Source of the DNA: Bog-756 sp035531955
Lineage (GTDB): Bacteria; Actinomycetota; Acidimicrobiia; Acidimicrobiales; RAAP-2
DNA length: 9,296 bases
Direction: 5' to 3'
Assembly: GCA_035531955.1 (NCBI GenBank)
Contig: DATKRZ010000071.1
Coordinates: forward strand, 1-9,296
Shown piece by piece: positions 1 to 7,273 of this stretch. The notes under the pieces were generated by a model. It searched no databases. It was given only the letters and a program-made list of their open reading frames with translations, and was not told where the DNA came from. Within the stretch, counting starts at the first letter, position 1. Each line of letters starts with the position of its first letter. The translations under genes and the position numbers were made by a program.

Positions 1-629
1 CGCGCCCGGGTCCGCTGCTTCGACTCCTCCGCCACCACGCCGTCGACCAGGGTGACCACCGGTTTGATCGACAGGAGCGAGCCGAGCAGGGCGCGGGCCC
101 CGCCGATCCGGCCGCCCTTCTCGAGGTGCTCGAGGGTGTCCACCACGCCGAAGACCGAGGTGCGGGGAATCAGCTGCACGGCCCGGGCGGCCAGCTCGTC
201 GAGGGTGGCCCCGAGCCCGGCCAGATCGGCGACATCCAGGGCGATCAGCCCCTGGCCCATGGTCAACAGCCGCGAGTCGACGGTGCGGACCGGGATGCGG
301 TCGGCCACCGCGTTGGCCGCGGCCGCCGCGGCCTGGTAGGTGGCGGAGACACCTGCCGACAGGCTGATGCTGAGGACCCCTTCGTACCCCTCGTCGGCTG
401 CGGCCAGGAACGCCTCTTGGAAGGCGCCCGGCGACGGTGCCGAGGTCTCGGGGAGCACTGGGCTGGCCGCGCACCGGGCCCAGAAATCGTCGGTGGAGAG
501 CGTGGACCCGTCGACGAACTCCTCGGTGCCGAACCGGATGGACAGGGGGACGATGGTCACGCCGTGCTCGGCAGCGAGTTCGGCCGAGAGATCGCAGGCG
601 CTGTCACTCACCACCCGTATGCGGGCCAT
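1..629 (-). CDS. DegV family fatty-acid-binding protein (C-terminus beyond window edge)
   Basis: The first 209 residues are visible; the family is usually about 280 residues, so roughly the last quarter lies beyond the left edge. DegV proteins bind a single fatty acid; in Firmicutes related proteins (FakB) present it to a fatty acid kinase. Visible family features are the N-terminal strand and loop RVVSDSACDLS (5-15), the TSAPSPGAF segment (62-70) matching the family's TSxPSPxxF lipid-binding motif, SISLSAGVSATYQA (87-100), and LEHLEKGGRIGG (166-177). The ATG at 629 is preferred because the protein then begins as DegV proteins do and an AGGAGG sits 6 nt upstream. The start lies inside the end of murJ (26-bp overlap), so it is probably the last known gene of the DUF6049-murJ operon. 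The family is clear; the ligand and any kinase partner are unknown. Confidence 0.93.
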   Translation of the reverse strand, partial: MARIRVVSDSACDLSAELAAEHGVTIVPLSIRFGTEEFVDGSTLSTDDFWARCAASPVLPETSAPSPGAFQEAFLAAADEGYEGVLSISLSAGVSATYQAAAAAANAVADRIPVRTVDSRLLTMGQGLIALDVADLAGLGATLDELAARAVQLIPRTSVFGVVDTLEHLEKGGRIGGARALLGSLLSIKPVVTLVDGVVAEESKQRTRA

Positions 630-2451
630 CGAATTCCTCCTCCTCTTGCCCCGGCCGGGTCTCGTCCCCCGGACCGGCACTCACCGGTCGCAGGTGCCGG
701 TACGGCTGGCCCCCAGAGTGATCGCCGAGTCTCTCATGGAACGGCTCGGGGGACGGGCTGTCGTCCCGGGTGGGAAGGCCCGGCCCGGCCCGGACGGCGG
801 CGTTGGCGTTGGCGTTGGCCCGGGCCCGATCAGCCCGGACGACGATGGTCCGGCGGGCCTCCCGGGCCCCGAGGATGCCGGCCGTGGCCAGGTAGGCCAG
901 GGTGCCGACCACGACGGCCAGCACCACCCGGGCCAGCAGTCCGAACCCGGAGGGGGCGGCGGAGACGTTGACGGTGAGGACGGTGGCCACCCCCATCACG
1001 GCCGAGGCGCCGACCACCCGCTTGACCGGCGTGGTCAGGTCGTGGCCCCCGAGGCCGCCTACCCGCCGCCGCACCACCGACAGGGCCAACAGAGCGGCCA
1101 CCGTATAGGCGATCGACAACGACAGGGCCAGGCCCCGCACCCCGAGGGGCCGGACCAGGAGCACGGCGAAGGCGACGTTGAGGGCGTTCTCCACCAGGTA
1201 GAGGCGGAAGGCGGTGCGGGTGTCCTGCATGGCCTGGAAGACCCTCACCATGTAGAGGAAGGTGCAGAATCCGGGCAGGCCCAACGAGAACATGGCCAGG
1301 GCGGCCCCGGTGGACTCGGTGTCGGCCGTGGTGGCGGCTCCGTGCGCCAACACCAGGTCGATGAGCGGGTGGGCCAGGATCAACATGCCCACGGCCGACG
1401 GGATGATGATGGCCAGCATGCCCCGCAGTCCGAAGGCCATCCGGTGGCGGAAGGCCACGATGTCCCGTTGGGCCCAGCGGGCGGCCAGGGACGGGGTGAC
1501 GGCGCTCATCACCGACACGGCCACGATGCCGAAGGGAAGCTGGAAGAAGGTGTAGGCGTAGGTGTAGGCCGACACCGCCCCGGGTACGCGGGCCCCGTCG
1601 GCGAGGGCCAGGACGATCACCAGCGCCACCTGGTTGGCCAGCACCCAGCCGAAGGTCCAGCCGGCCAGCCGGGTGATGGTGCGCATGGCCCGGTGGGCCG
1701 GATTCCACAGGAACCGGAGGTGCAGGTCGGCGCGCAGCAGGGAGGGAATCAGCAGGGCGGCCTGGACGGCCACGCCGAGGGTGGTGCCGATGCCCAGCAG
1801 CACCAGGCCCCGGTGGTTGGCGTCGATGGATGCGAGGGTGGGATGGGGGACCAGGGCGTGGAACCAGACGAGGACGGCGATGACCACCAGGTTGTTGGCG
1901 ATGGGGACGAACATCGGCGCCGCGAACTTGTTCCTGGCGTTGAGCAACGCGGTGAACAGGGCGATGAGCCCGTAGCAGGCGAGTTGGGGGACGAACCAGC
2001 GGAGGAGGAAGATGGCCACCTGCTGCTGCTGGTGCACGTCGGCCCGGTGGTTGGTGACCGTGTAGAGGTCGATGATGTGGGGCACCAGGATGAAGAAGGC
2101 CACCGAGCTGACGACCAGGATGGTGACGGTCACCGTTACCACCGCCGAGATGGCCTCCCAGGCCTCCTTGCCCCGCCGGGTGGTGAGGTGGTCGACGAAC
2201 ACCGGCACGAAGGTGGCCGACAGGACACCGCCGATCACGATGTCGGTGACGATGTTGGGGGTGGTGTTGGCCAGGTTGTAGGCGTCGGCGAACCCGCCCG
2301 TCCCCAACGCGGCGGCCATGGCCACGATCCGGCCCACCCCGGTGATCCTCGAAAGGGTGGTGCCGACGGCCATGCCCACGGTGGCGCCGACCAGCCGCTT
2401 GCCTCCCACGCCGCCCGGATCCCCGGCCCGGTCGACGTCCACGTCGGTCAC
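604..2451 (-). CDS. murJ: MurJ/MviN lipid II flippase
   Basis: A 615-residue polytopic membrane protein of the MOP superfamily, which moves lipid II across the cytoplasmic membrane for peptidoglycan synthesis. The N-terminus holds TTLSRITGVGR (31-41), matching the MurJ SRxxGxxR motif whose arginines line the central cavity, then GGFADAYNLANTTPN (52-66) and SATFVPVF (78-85). The core shows about 13-14 hydrophobic segments and ends near residue 530. A hydrophilic tail of about 80 residues follows, containing ANANAN and EEEE. The GTG at 2451 is chosen because it overlaps the stop of the DUF6049 gene as GTGA and gives a short N-terminus; the same frame stays open upstream to 2748 only as antisense-free overlap with that gene. 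Unlike M. tuberculosis MviN, as I recall it, there is no C-terminal pseudokinase-sized extension. The family call is very secure. Confidence 0.95.
   Translation of the reverse strand: MTDVDVDRAGDPGGVGGKRLVGATVGMAVGTTLSRITGVGRIVAMAAALGTGGFADAYNLANTTPNIVTDIVIGGVLSATFVPVFVDHLTTRRGKEAWEAISAVVTVTVTILVVSSVAFFILVPHIIDLYTVTNHRADVHQQQQVAIFLLRWFVPQLACYGLIALFTALLNARNKFAAPMFVPIANNLVVIAVLVWFHALVPHPTLASIDANHRGLVLLGIGTTLGVAVQAALLIPSLLRADLHLRFLWNPAHRAMRTITRLAGWTFGWVLANQVALVIVLALADGARVPGAVSAYTYAYTFFQLPFGIVAVSVMSAVTPSLAARWAQRDIVAFRHRMAFGLRGMLAIIIPSAVGMLILAHPLIDLVLAHGAATTADTESTGAALAMFSLGLPGFCTFLYMVRVFQAMQDTRTAFRLYLVENALNVAFAVLLVRPLGVRGLALSLSIAYTVAALLALSVVRRRVGGLGGHDLTTPVKRVVGASAVMGVATVLTVNVSAAPSGFGLLARVVLAVVVGTLAYLATAGILGAREARRTIVVRADRARANANANAAVRAGPGLPTRDDSPSPEPFHERLGDHSGGQPYRHLRPVSAGPGDETRPGQEEEEFDGPHTGGE
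636..641 (-). promoter_or_regulatory. Shine-Dalgarno site for degV inside murJ
   Basis: On the minus strand a perfect AGGAGG, within a longer AGGAGGAGG run, sits 6 nt before the degV ATG at 629. It lies inside the last codons of murJ, where it encodes part of an EEEE run. This fixes the degV start and suggests that MurJ's acidic end is shaped by the need for a ribosome binding site. Confidence 0.85.
799..816. repeat. Three tandem GGCGTT hexamers in the murJ tail
   Basis: Three perfect copies of GGCGTT on the plus strand. On the minus strand they encode the alternating Ala-Asn run in MurJ's hydrophilic tail. The unit is a multiple of three, so gain or loss of a copy would keep the frame. Probably a minor slippage product in an unconstrained linker. 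Confidence 0.6.
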
Positions 2452-4679
2452 CCGGCCTCCCCCGGATTGCGGACCGACTCGGTCCCGGACGTCCCCCCCG
2501 AGCGTCGCTTCCTCGAGGTCCGGATCCACCACGCCACCAGCACGGCCACCGCGCCCAGCGACAGCAGGATGCCCACCAGGGAGGTGGCGGTGGACCGGAC
2601 GCTGACCTGGCCGCTCGACAGGGTCAGCCCGCCAGTGGGGGAGCGGAGGACGATGGTGATCTTGGAGGTTCCCGAGGCCCGGGCCTGGACGGTGACCGGG
2701 ACGATGTTGGTGTGACCGGACCCGATCAGCGTCGTCCCGTGGGTCCACTGGGTGGTCCCCCCGGGGAACAGCAGCTTGTCACTGGTCAGGGTCATGGTGG
2801 CGGTCACCGGGTAGTGGGCGTAGGAGATCACGGTGACCTGGATGGTGCCCCGGGCCGAGGTGAGGGTGACGGGGTCGCCGGCCACCACCAGCTGGGCCAG
2901 TTGGGCGTCCACCGCCGCGCCGGCGTTCTGGAGCACCTCCGCCTGCTGGCCGGGCCGGAGGGTCTCCGACTCGCCGGCCAGCACCACGTCGCCGAGCCCG
3001 GTCGACTCGGTGCGGGCGCTCGGGGCGGCGGCGTCGAAACCGTCGAGCCGCAGCCGTTGGGAGTGGATGGCCGCCACCGGCAGGCCACCCGGGCCGCCCG
3101 CCGGGCCCAGTCGGCAACCGTTCCGGCAGCTGGCAACGGGCAGGTTGGCGAAGAGGTCGGAGGTGGTCACCGGCTCGACGATCGGGCTGTCGGCCAGGGA
3201 ACCGAGCAGGGCGTCGACGAAGGCCGGGTCGTCGGGCCAACCGGCCGGGGCCAGGGCGACCAGGGCCCGCGGCGAGCTGTCGTTGGGTCGCTCGTAGTAG
3301 ATCTGGGCCACCTCGGCCATCAGCTGGTGGGCCGCCAGCACCGGGTTCCCCGGGGCCCCGGTGAAGCGCGAGGTCAGGTCGGCGTTGGCGACCAGCGCGG
3401 TCATCGGCGTACCCCGGCTGGTGGTGGTGACGAAGGGCTCGGCCGTCGATCCGTTGGTCGGCGACGAGGACACGCTGCCGGAGGGCAGGACCACCTGGCT
3501 GTAGCCGGCCGACTGCAATTGGGTGAGCGTGGCCGCGTCCATCCCGTCGTTGGCGAACCAGGTGCCGAGCCGTCCGGCCGTGCCCGTGCCGGTCCCGTGG
3601 ATGATCCCGCCGGCCAGGACCTCGGAACCCCGCGCCACCTGCCGGGCGAGCTCGCTCCCGAGTCCGGCGGCCACCAGGCTCGAGGCGTTGACCGGGGTGA
3701 ACGGCGCCCACGCGAACTGATGGATGGTCGGGGTGGACGCCAGGCCCTCCAGCTGGTCCACGGCGGTGTGGGCCGGACCGGTCAGCGACACGATGGTCTG
3801 GGGGCTCGCCAGGAGGGTCACCGGCACGCCCGGGTGGGACCGGGCGATGGAGGAGACGGTGCTGGTGACCGCCCCCGTCACCGGGGCCGACAGCGACTGG
3901 AGGGCCGCTGCTGGGTCGCTCCGCAGTGCGGACGGGGACGGTGAGCTCGCCGGCGCCAGCGTGGCGTGCACCGGCAGGACCACCGCCAGCCGGAGCTTCT
4001 GGGTGCCGGCCTGGGCGTCGGAATAGACGAGGTGGGTGGTGAACCCGCCGATCGCCTGCCCGCTCGCCAGGTCCACCAGCTGGATCCTGACCGGGTACAC
4101 GCCCAGGGGGAACAGCTGGCACTGCCCGCCGGTGGATGTGAGGTCGATGCCGAAACCCCCGACCGGAGCGGTGGACGGTCGGTCCACGGCCACCGGCATG
4201 GACAGGTCGAACCCGCCGTTGACCGGCGGCAGTCCGGACAGCGCCAGCGGCGAGTGTGTCGAGGAGATCGGCGACCCCGAAGCGCCGGGCGAGGAGATCG
4301 ACTGGTCGAACCCCGAGACGCTGGACAGGCACCCGTAAACGGCCACCGACACGCCGAGCCGGCTGATCGGAGGAGCGCCGGGGCCGGGTTTGACCTGGAT
4401 GTCGAAGGGCTGCCCGGGGGTCACCCAGGCCGTCTGGGAGACCAGGGTGAGGGAGATCGGGCCGCCGGAGCCCGATGAGGCTGCAGCCTGCGGGGGCGGG
4501 ATGGTCGTGGTCGCAGCCGCACCGGCCGCCGCCGGGGCGAACACCAGTCCGACGGTCACCGACAGCCAGACGAAGGCTCGCGACACCGCCCCGGCGATCG
4601 GGGCGGGACCGCCCCCGTTCGGCCCGCCGGCCTGGGGGCGGATGCCGCTCCGGCACGGGCTGCCTCGTTCCCGATCCAC
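2448..4679 (-). CDS. DUF6049 family extracytoplasmic membrane-anchored protein
   Basis: A 743-residue protein of unknown function. It has a signal peptide at about 32-56 (AFVWLSVTVGLVFAP followed by AAAGAAA), an Ig-like N-terminal region (about 75-240, with PGQPFDIQV and cysteines 116 and 187), a large central domain beginning LRLAVVLPVHATL (229-241), a CRNGC pair (518 and 522), and one C-terminal membrane helix (about 700-719) before a basic RTSRKRR tail. This predicts a single-pass protein with its bulk outside the membrane. The position directly before murJ, with a 4-bp overlap, matches M. tuberculosis Rv3909-Rv3910, so a role in envelope assembly with MurJ is inferred. The start is uncertain: GTG 4679 fits the promoter at 4690-4695, while GTG 4586 (V32) would give a conventional short signal peptide. 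The central region may be a degenerate sugar-active barrel, but I cannot show catalytic residues. Confidence 0.82.
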   Translation of the reverse strand: MDRERGSPCRSGIRPQAGGPNGGGPAPIAGAVSRAFVWLSVTVGLVFAPAAAGAAATTTIPPPQAAASSGSGGPISLTLVSQTAWVTPGQPFDIQVKPGPGAPPISRLGVSVAVYGCLSSVSGFDQSISSPGASGSPISSTHSPLALSGLPPVNGGFDLSMPVAVDRPSTAPVGGFGIDLTSTGGQCQLFPLGVYPVRIQLVDLASGQAIGGFTTHLVYSDAQAGTQKLRLAVVLPVHATLAPASSPSPSALRSDPAAALQSLSAPVTGAVTSTVSSIARSHPGVPVTLLASPQTIVSLTGPAHTAVDQLEGLASTPTIHQFAWAPFTPVNASSLVAAGLGSELARQVARGSEVLAGGIIHGTGTGTAGRLGTWFANDGMDAATLTQLQSAGYSQVVLPSGSVSSSPTNGSTAEPFVTTTSRGTPMTALVANADLTSRFTGAPGNPVLAAHQLMAEVAQIYYERPNDSSPRALVALAPAGWPDDPAFVDALLGSLADSPIVEPVTTSDLFANLPVASCRNGCRLGPAGGPGGLPVAAIHSQRLRLDGFDAAAPSARTESTGLGDVVLAGESETLRPGQQAEVLQNAGAAVDAQLAQLVVAGDPVTLTSARGTIQVTVISYAHYPVTATMTLTSDKLLFPGGTTQWTHGTTLIGSGHTNIVPVTVQARASGTSKITIVLRSPTGGLTLSSGQVSVRSTATSLVGILLSLGAVAVLVAWWIRTSRKRRSGGTSGTESVRNPGEAG

Positions 4680-4689
4680 TACGGACGGC

Positions 4690-4695
4690 AGCCTA
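4690..4695 (-). promoter_or_regulatory. Probable -10 box for the DUF6049-murJ-degV operon
   Basis: Minus-strand TAGGCT fits the actinobacterial TANNNT -10 pattern. Transcription would start around 4680-4683, giving a leader of at most a few bases before the GTG at 4679. No convincing -35 is seen. This is the only candidate in the 41-bp divergent gap. Confidence 0.45.
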
Positions 4696-4707
4696 CGCCA
4701 GTCGCAC

Positions 4708-4713
4708 TACCCT
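4708..4713 (+). promoter_or_regulatory. Probable -10 box giving a leaderless cca transcript
   Basis: TACCCT lies exactly 7 nt before the GTG at 4721, so the G of GTG is the expected transcription start. There is no Shine-Dalgarno sequence before this GTG, which is consistent with leaderless translation. The region that would hold the -35 (about 4685-4690) overlaps the opposing -10 box. Confidence 0.6.
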
Positions 4714-4720
4714 CGGCGGC

Positions 4721-6109
4721 GTGCTCCCTCAGCGACTGCAGCCCTTGGTGGAGACCACCGCCGAGCTCGCCGAGCGCTTCCGGGTGGCGGGCCACACGCT
4801 CTTTCTGGTGGGGGGCTCGGTGCGCGACGCCATCGTGGCCGATGCCGGCGCTCCGACGGCCGGCGAGGAGCGCGACCTCGACTTCACCACCGACGCCCGC
4901 CCCGACGCCATCGAGGCGGTGGTGGACGGCTGGGCCGACGCGGTGTGGACCCAGGGGAAGCGGTTCGGCACCATCGCCTGTCGGCGCGGCGCCCAGAAGT
5001 ACGAGATCACCACCCACCGGGCGGAGGCCTACGCTCCGGACTCGCGCAAGCCCGACGTCGCTTTCGGGGACCGGGTCGAGGACGACCTGGCCCGCCGGGA
5101 CTTCACGGTCAACGCCATGGCCCTGCGCCTGCCCGAGCTCGAGCTGATCGACCCGTTCCACGGTTTGGAGGATCTGTCCGGCCACCGGTTGCGCACCCCG
5201 CTCGACCCCGAGACGGCCTTCGCCGACGACCCGCTGCGGATGCTGCGGGCGGCCCGGTTCGTGGCCAAGCTCGACCTGGAGCCGGACCCCGCACTGGTGC
5301 AGGCGGTTCGGACCGGGCACGAACGGCTCTCGATCGTCTCGGCGGAGCGGGTCCGTGACGAGCTGGACAAGATCGTGGTGCTGCCGGTGCCGTCGGTGGC
5401 CCTGTGGTTCGTGGTGCGGACCGGCATGGCCGAGGAGTTCCTCCCCGAGCTGCCCGGGCTCGCCCTCGAACAGGATCCGGTCCACCGGCACAAGGACGTG
5501 CTGGCCCACACCCTGGCGGTGGTGGACAAGACGGGTCCCGACCGCCTGCTCCGCCTGGCTGCGCTCTTCCACGATGTGGGCAAGCCCAGGACCCGGTCCT
5601 TCGTCGACGGGGGAGTGACCTTCCACCACCACGAGGTGGTGGGCGCCCGCATGACCCGGCACCGCATGCAGGCCCTGCGGTATCCGAACGACGAGGTGGA
5701 GGTGGTCACCGAGCTGGTCAACCTCCATCTGCGTTTCCACACCTACCGGCTGGGGTGGACGGACCGGGCGGTGCGGCGGTACGTCCGTGACGCCGGCCCG
5801 CTCCTCGACCGCCTCAATGAGCTCACCCGATGCGACTGCACCACCCGCGACGCTAACAAGGCGAGGGCGCTGGGCCGGCGCATGGACGAGCTCGAGGCCC
5901 GTATCGCCGACCTCCGCCAGCAAGAGGAGCTCGATGCCATCCGGCCCGAGCTCGACGGCACCCAGGTGATGGAGGAGCTCGGGCTGGGACCCGGTCGCGA
6001 GGTGGGCCGGGCCCTGGCCTTCCTGTTGGAGCTGCGTCTCGAGGAGGGACCGGTCGGCGAGGAGGAGGCCCGCAAGCGCCTCACCGCCTGGTGGCGCGAA
6101 CAGTCGTGA
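4721..6109 (+). CDS. cca: CCA tRNA nucleotidyltransferase (class II, with HD domain)
   Basis: A 462-residue enzyme that adds or repairs the 3' CCA end of tRNAs using CTP and ATP. The catalytic head shows LVGGSVRDAI (29-38, the GGxVRD motif), the metal-binding DLD (52-54), ARRDFTVNAMAL starting at 124 (the RRD motif), and DDPLRMLRAARF, the conserved helix that precedes the nucleotide-selecting neck. The C-terminal half carries an HD phosphohydrolase-type domain with HKDVLAHTL, LFHDVGK (His284-Asp285) and HHHE (302-305). GTG 4721 is chosen because it follows a TACCCT box by 7 nt and gives the usual short N-terminus; the open frame upstream is antisense to the DUF6049 gene. M. tuberculosis calls its orthologue pcnA although it is not a poly(A) polymerase. 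Whether this enzyme adds all three bases or only some cannot be decided from sequence alone. Confidence 0.95.
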   Translation: MLPQRLQPLVETTAELAERFRVAGHTLFLVGGSVRDAIVADAGAPTAGEERDLDFTTDARPDAIEAVVDGWADAVWTQGKRFGTIACRRGAQKYEITTHRAEAYAPDSRKPDVAFGDRVEDDLARRDFTVNAMALRLPELELIDPFHGLEDLSGHRLRTPLDPETAFADDPLRMLRAARFVAKLDLEPDPALVQAVRTGHERLSIVSAERVRDELDKIVVLPVPSVALWFVVRTGMAEEFLPELPGLALEQDPVHRHKDVLAHTLAVVDKTGPDRLLRLAALFHDVGKPRTRSFVDGGVTFHHHEVVGARMTRHRMQALRYPNDEVEVVTELVNLHLRFHTYRLGWTDRAVRRYVRDAGPLLDRLNELTRCDCTTRDANKARALGRRMDELEARIADLRQQEELDAIRPELDGTQVMEELGLGPGREVGRALAFLLELRLEEGPVGEEEARKRLTAWWREQS

Positions 6110-6118
6110 CCCGGCTGG

Positions 6119-6143
6119 CTCCGGCGGTGTCGTCCGACCGGAG
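6119..6143. terminator. Possible hairpin between convergent cca and ino1
   Basis: CTCCGGCGG (6119-6127) pairs with CCG-A-CCGGAG (6134-6143) around a 6-nt loop, with one bulged A. It lies in the 66-bp gap between two converging genes, where a bidirectional terminator is expected. There is no T-tract on either side, so it is not a classical intrinsic terminator. Confidence 0.35.
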
Positions 6144-6175
6144 TGGCCCGGTGACGGCCGCCCGGTAGGGTCGGC

Positions 6176-7273
6176 TCAGTCCGCGGGCCAGACCGGGTCG
6201 GCCTCGCCCGCCGCGAACGCCTCGACCATCTCGTGGCAGACGTCGTCGTGATACTGCACCGGCGGGGACTTCATGAAGTAGGCCGAGGGCCCGAGCAGCG
6301 GCCCCCCGATGCCCCGGTCGAGGGCGAGCTTGGCGCACCGCACGGCATCGATGATCACCCCGGCGGAGTTGGGCGAGTCCCACACCTCGAGCTTGAGCTC
6401 CAGGTTCAGCGGGACGTCGCCGAAGTTCCGTCCCTCCATCCGGATGTAGGCCCACTTCCGGTCGTTGAGCCACGGCACGTGGTCCGAAGGCCCGATGTGG
6501 ACGTCGTCGGCCGGCAGGGCACCGTGCTCGATCTGACTGGTCACCGCCTGGGTTTTCGAGACCTTCTTCGACTCCAGACGGTCCCGTTCGAGCATGTTCT
6601 TGAAATCCATGTTGCCGCCCACGTTGAGCTGGTAGGTGTGGTCGAGGGCCAGCCCACGGTCCTCGAACAGACGGGTGAGGATCCGGTGGACGATGGTGGA
6701 GCCCACCTGGCTCTTGATGTCGTCCCCCACGATGGGCAGCCCGGCGGCCCGGAAGCGGCGGGCCCACTCGGGGTCCGAGGCGATGAAGACCGGGATGGCG
6801 TTGACGAACCCCACGCCCGCCTGCAGGCACGCATCGGCGTAGAAGCGCTGGGCCTGCTCGGACCCGACCGGCAGGTAGCTGACCAGGACGTCGGCCCGGG
6901 AGTCCCGCAGGGCGGCCACCACGTCGATCGGGTCGGCCGGTGATTCCTCGACGGTCTCGCGGTAGTACTTGCCGAACCCGTCCAGGGTGGGGCCCCGCTG
7001 GACGGTGACGCCCAGCTCGCCCACCGTGGCGAAGCGGATGGTGTTGTTCTGGCCGGCGAAGATGGCCTTGCCCAGGTCGGTGCCGACCTTGGCGGCGTCG
7101 GCGTCGAAGGCGGCGACGAACTCGAGGTCCCGGACGTGGTAGCCGCCGAGCACCACGTGCATCAGGCCCGGGACCGTCTCGCCCGGGTCGGCGCCCTGGT
7201 AGTACTCGACCCCCTGAATGAGGGAGCTGGCGCAGTTGCCCACGCCGGCGATGGCCACTCGGATGGTGCTCAT
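6176..7273 (-). CDS. ino1: Inositol-3-phosphate synthase
   Basis: A 365-residue NAD-dependent enzyme that converts glucose 6-phosphate to 1L-myo-inositol 1-phosphate, the first step toward phosphatidylinositol and, in many actinobacteria, mycothiol. It matches the short actinobacterial type (M. tuberculosis Ino1, about 367 residues) rather than the longer eukaryotic form. Visible features are the Rossmann motif AGVGNCASSL (9-18), GDDIKSQVGS (183-192), the substrate-site segments NVGGNMDFKNML (217-228) and ESKKVSKTQAV (234-244), LELKLEVWDSPNSAGV (291-306) and MKSPP (334-338). All conserved lysine-bearing blocks are intact. The ATG overlaps the padR stop by 4 bp (ATGA), with a modest AAGGGA site upstream, so translation is probably coupled to padR. 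It is the last gene of its unit and converges on cca. Confidence 0.96.
   Translation of the reverse strand: MSTIRVAIAGVGNCASSLIQGVEYYQGADPGETVPGLMHVVLGGYHVRDLEFVAAFDADAAKVGTDLGKAIFAGQNNTIRFATVGELGVTVQRGPTLDGFGKYYRETVEESPADPIDVVAALRDSRADVLVSYLPVGSEQAQRFYADACLQAGVGFVNAIPVFIASDPEWARRFRAAGLPIVGDDIKSQVGSTIVHRILTRLFEDRGLALDHTYQLNVGGNMDFKNMLERDRLESKKVSKTQAVTSQIEHGALPADDVHIGPSDHVPWLNDRKWAYIRMEGRNFGDVPLNLELKLEVWDSPNSAGVIIDAVRCAKLALDRGIGGPLLGPSAYFMKSPPVQYHDDVCHEMVEAFAAGEADPVWPAD

Noticed and set aside
126..971. Open frame of 281 codons on the plus strand across the degV-murJ junction
   Set aside because: It runs antisense to two well-supported genes and is Gly/Arg/Pro-rich with no domain.
340..2715. 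Open frame of 791 codons on the plus strand opposite murJ
   Set aside because: It is antisense to murJ. Its translation is dominated by Gly, His, Asp and Gln without any domain, typical of frames read opposite a GC-rich gene, while the minus strand encodes a clear MurJ.
2712..3944. Open frame of 410 codons on the plus strand opposite the DUF6049 gene
   Set aside because: Low-complexity Gly/Arg/His-rich translation with no domain. The opposite strand gives a signal peptide, conserved layout and membrane anchor.
2779..4656. Open frame of 625 codons on the minus strand in another frame of the DUF6049 gene
   Set aside because: Arg/Pro/Gly-rich translation without hydrophobic core or motifs; a frame-shifted shadow.
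4679..5923. Open frame of 414 codons antisense to cca
   Set aside because: No recognisable domain. The plus strand carries all CCA nucleotidyltransferase motifs.
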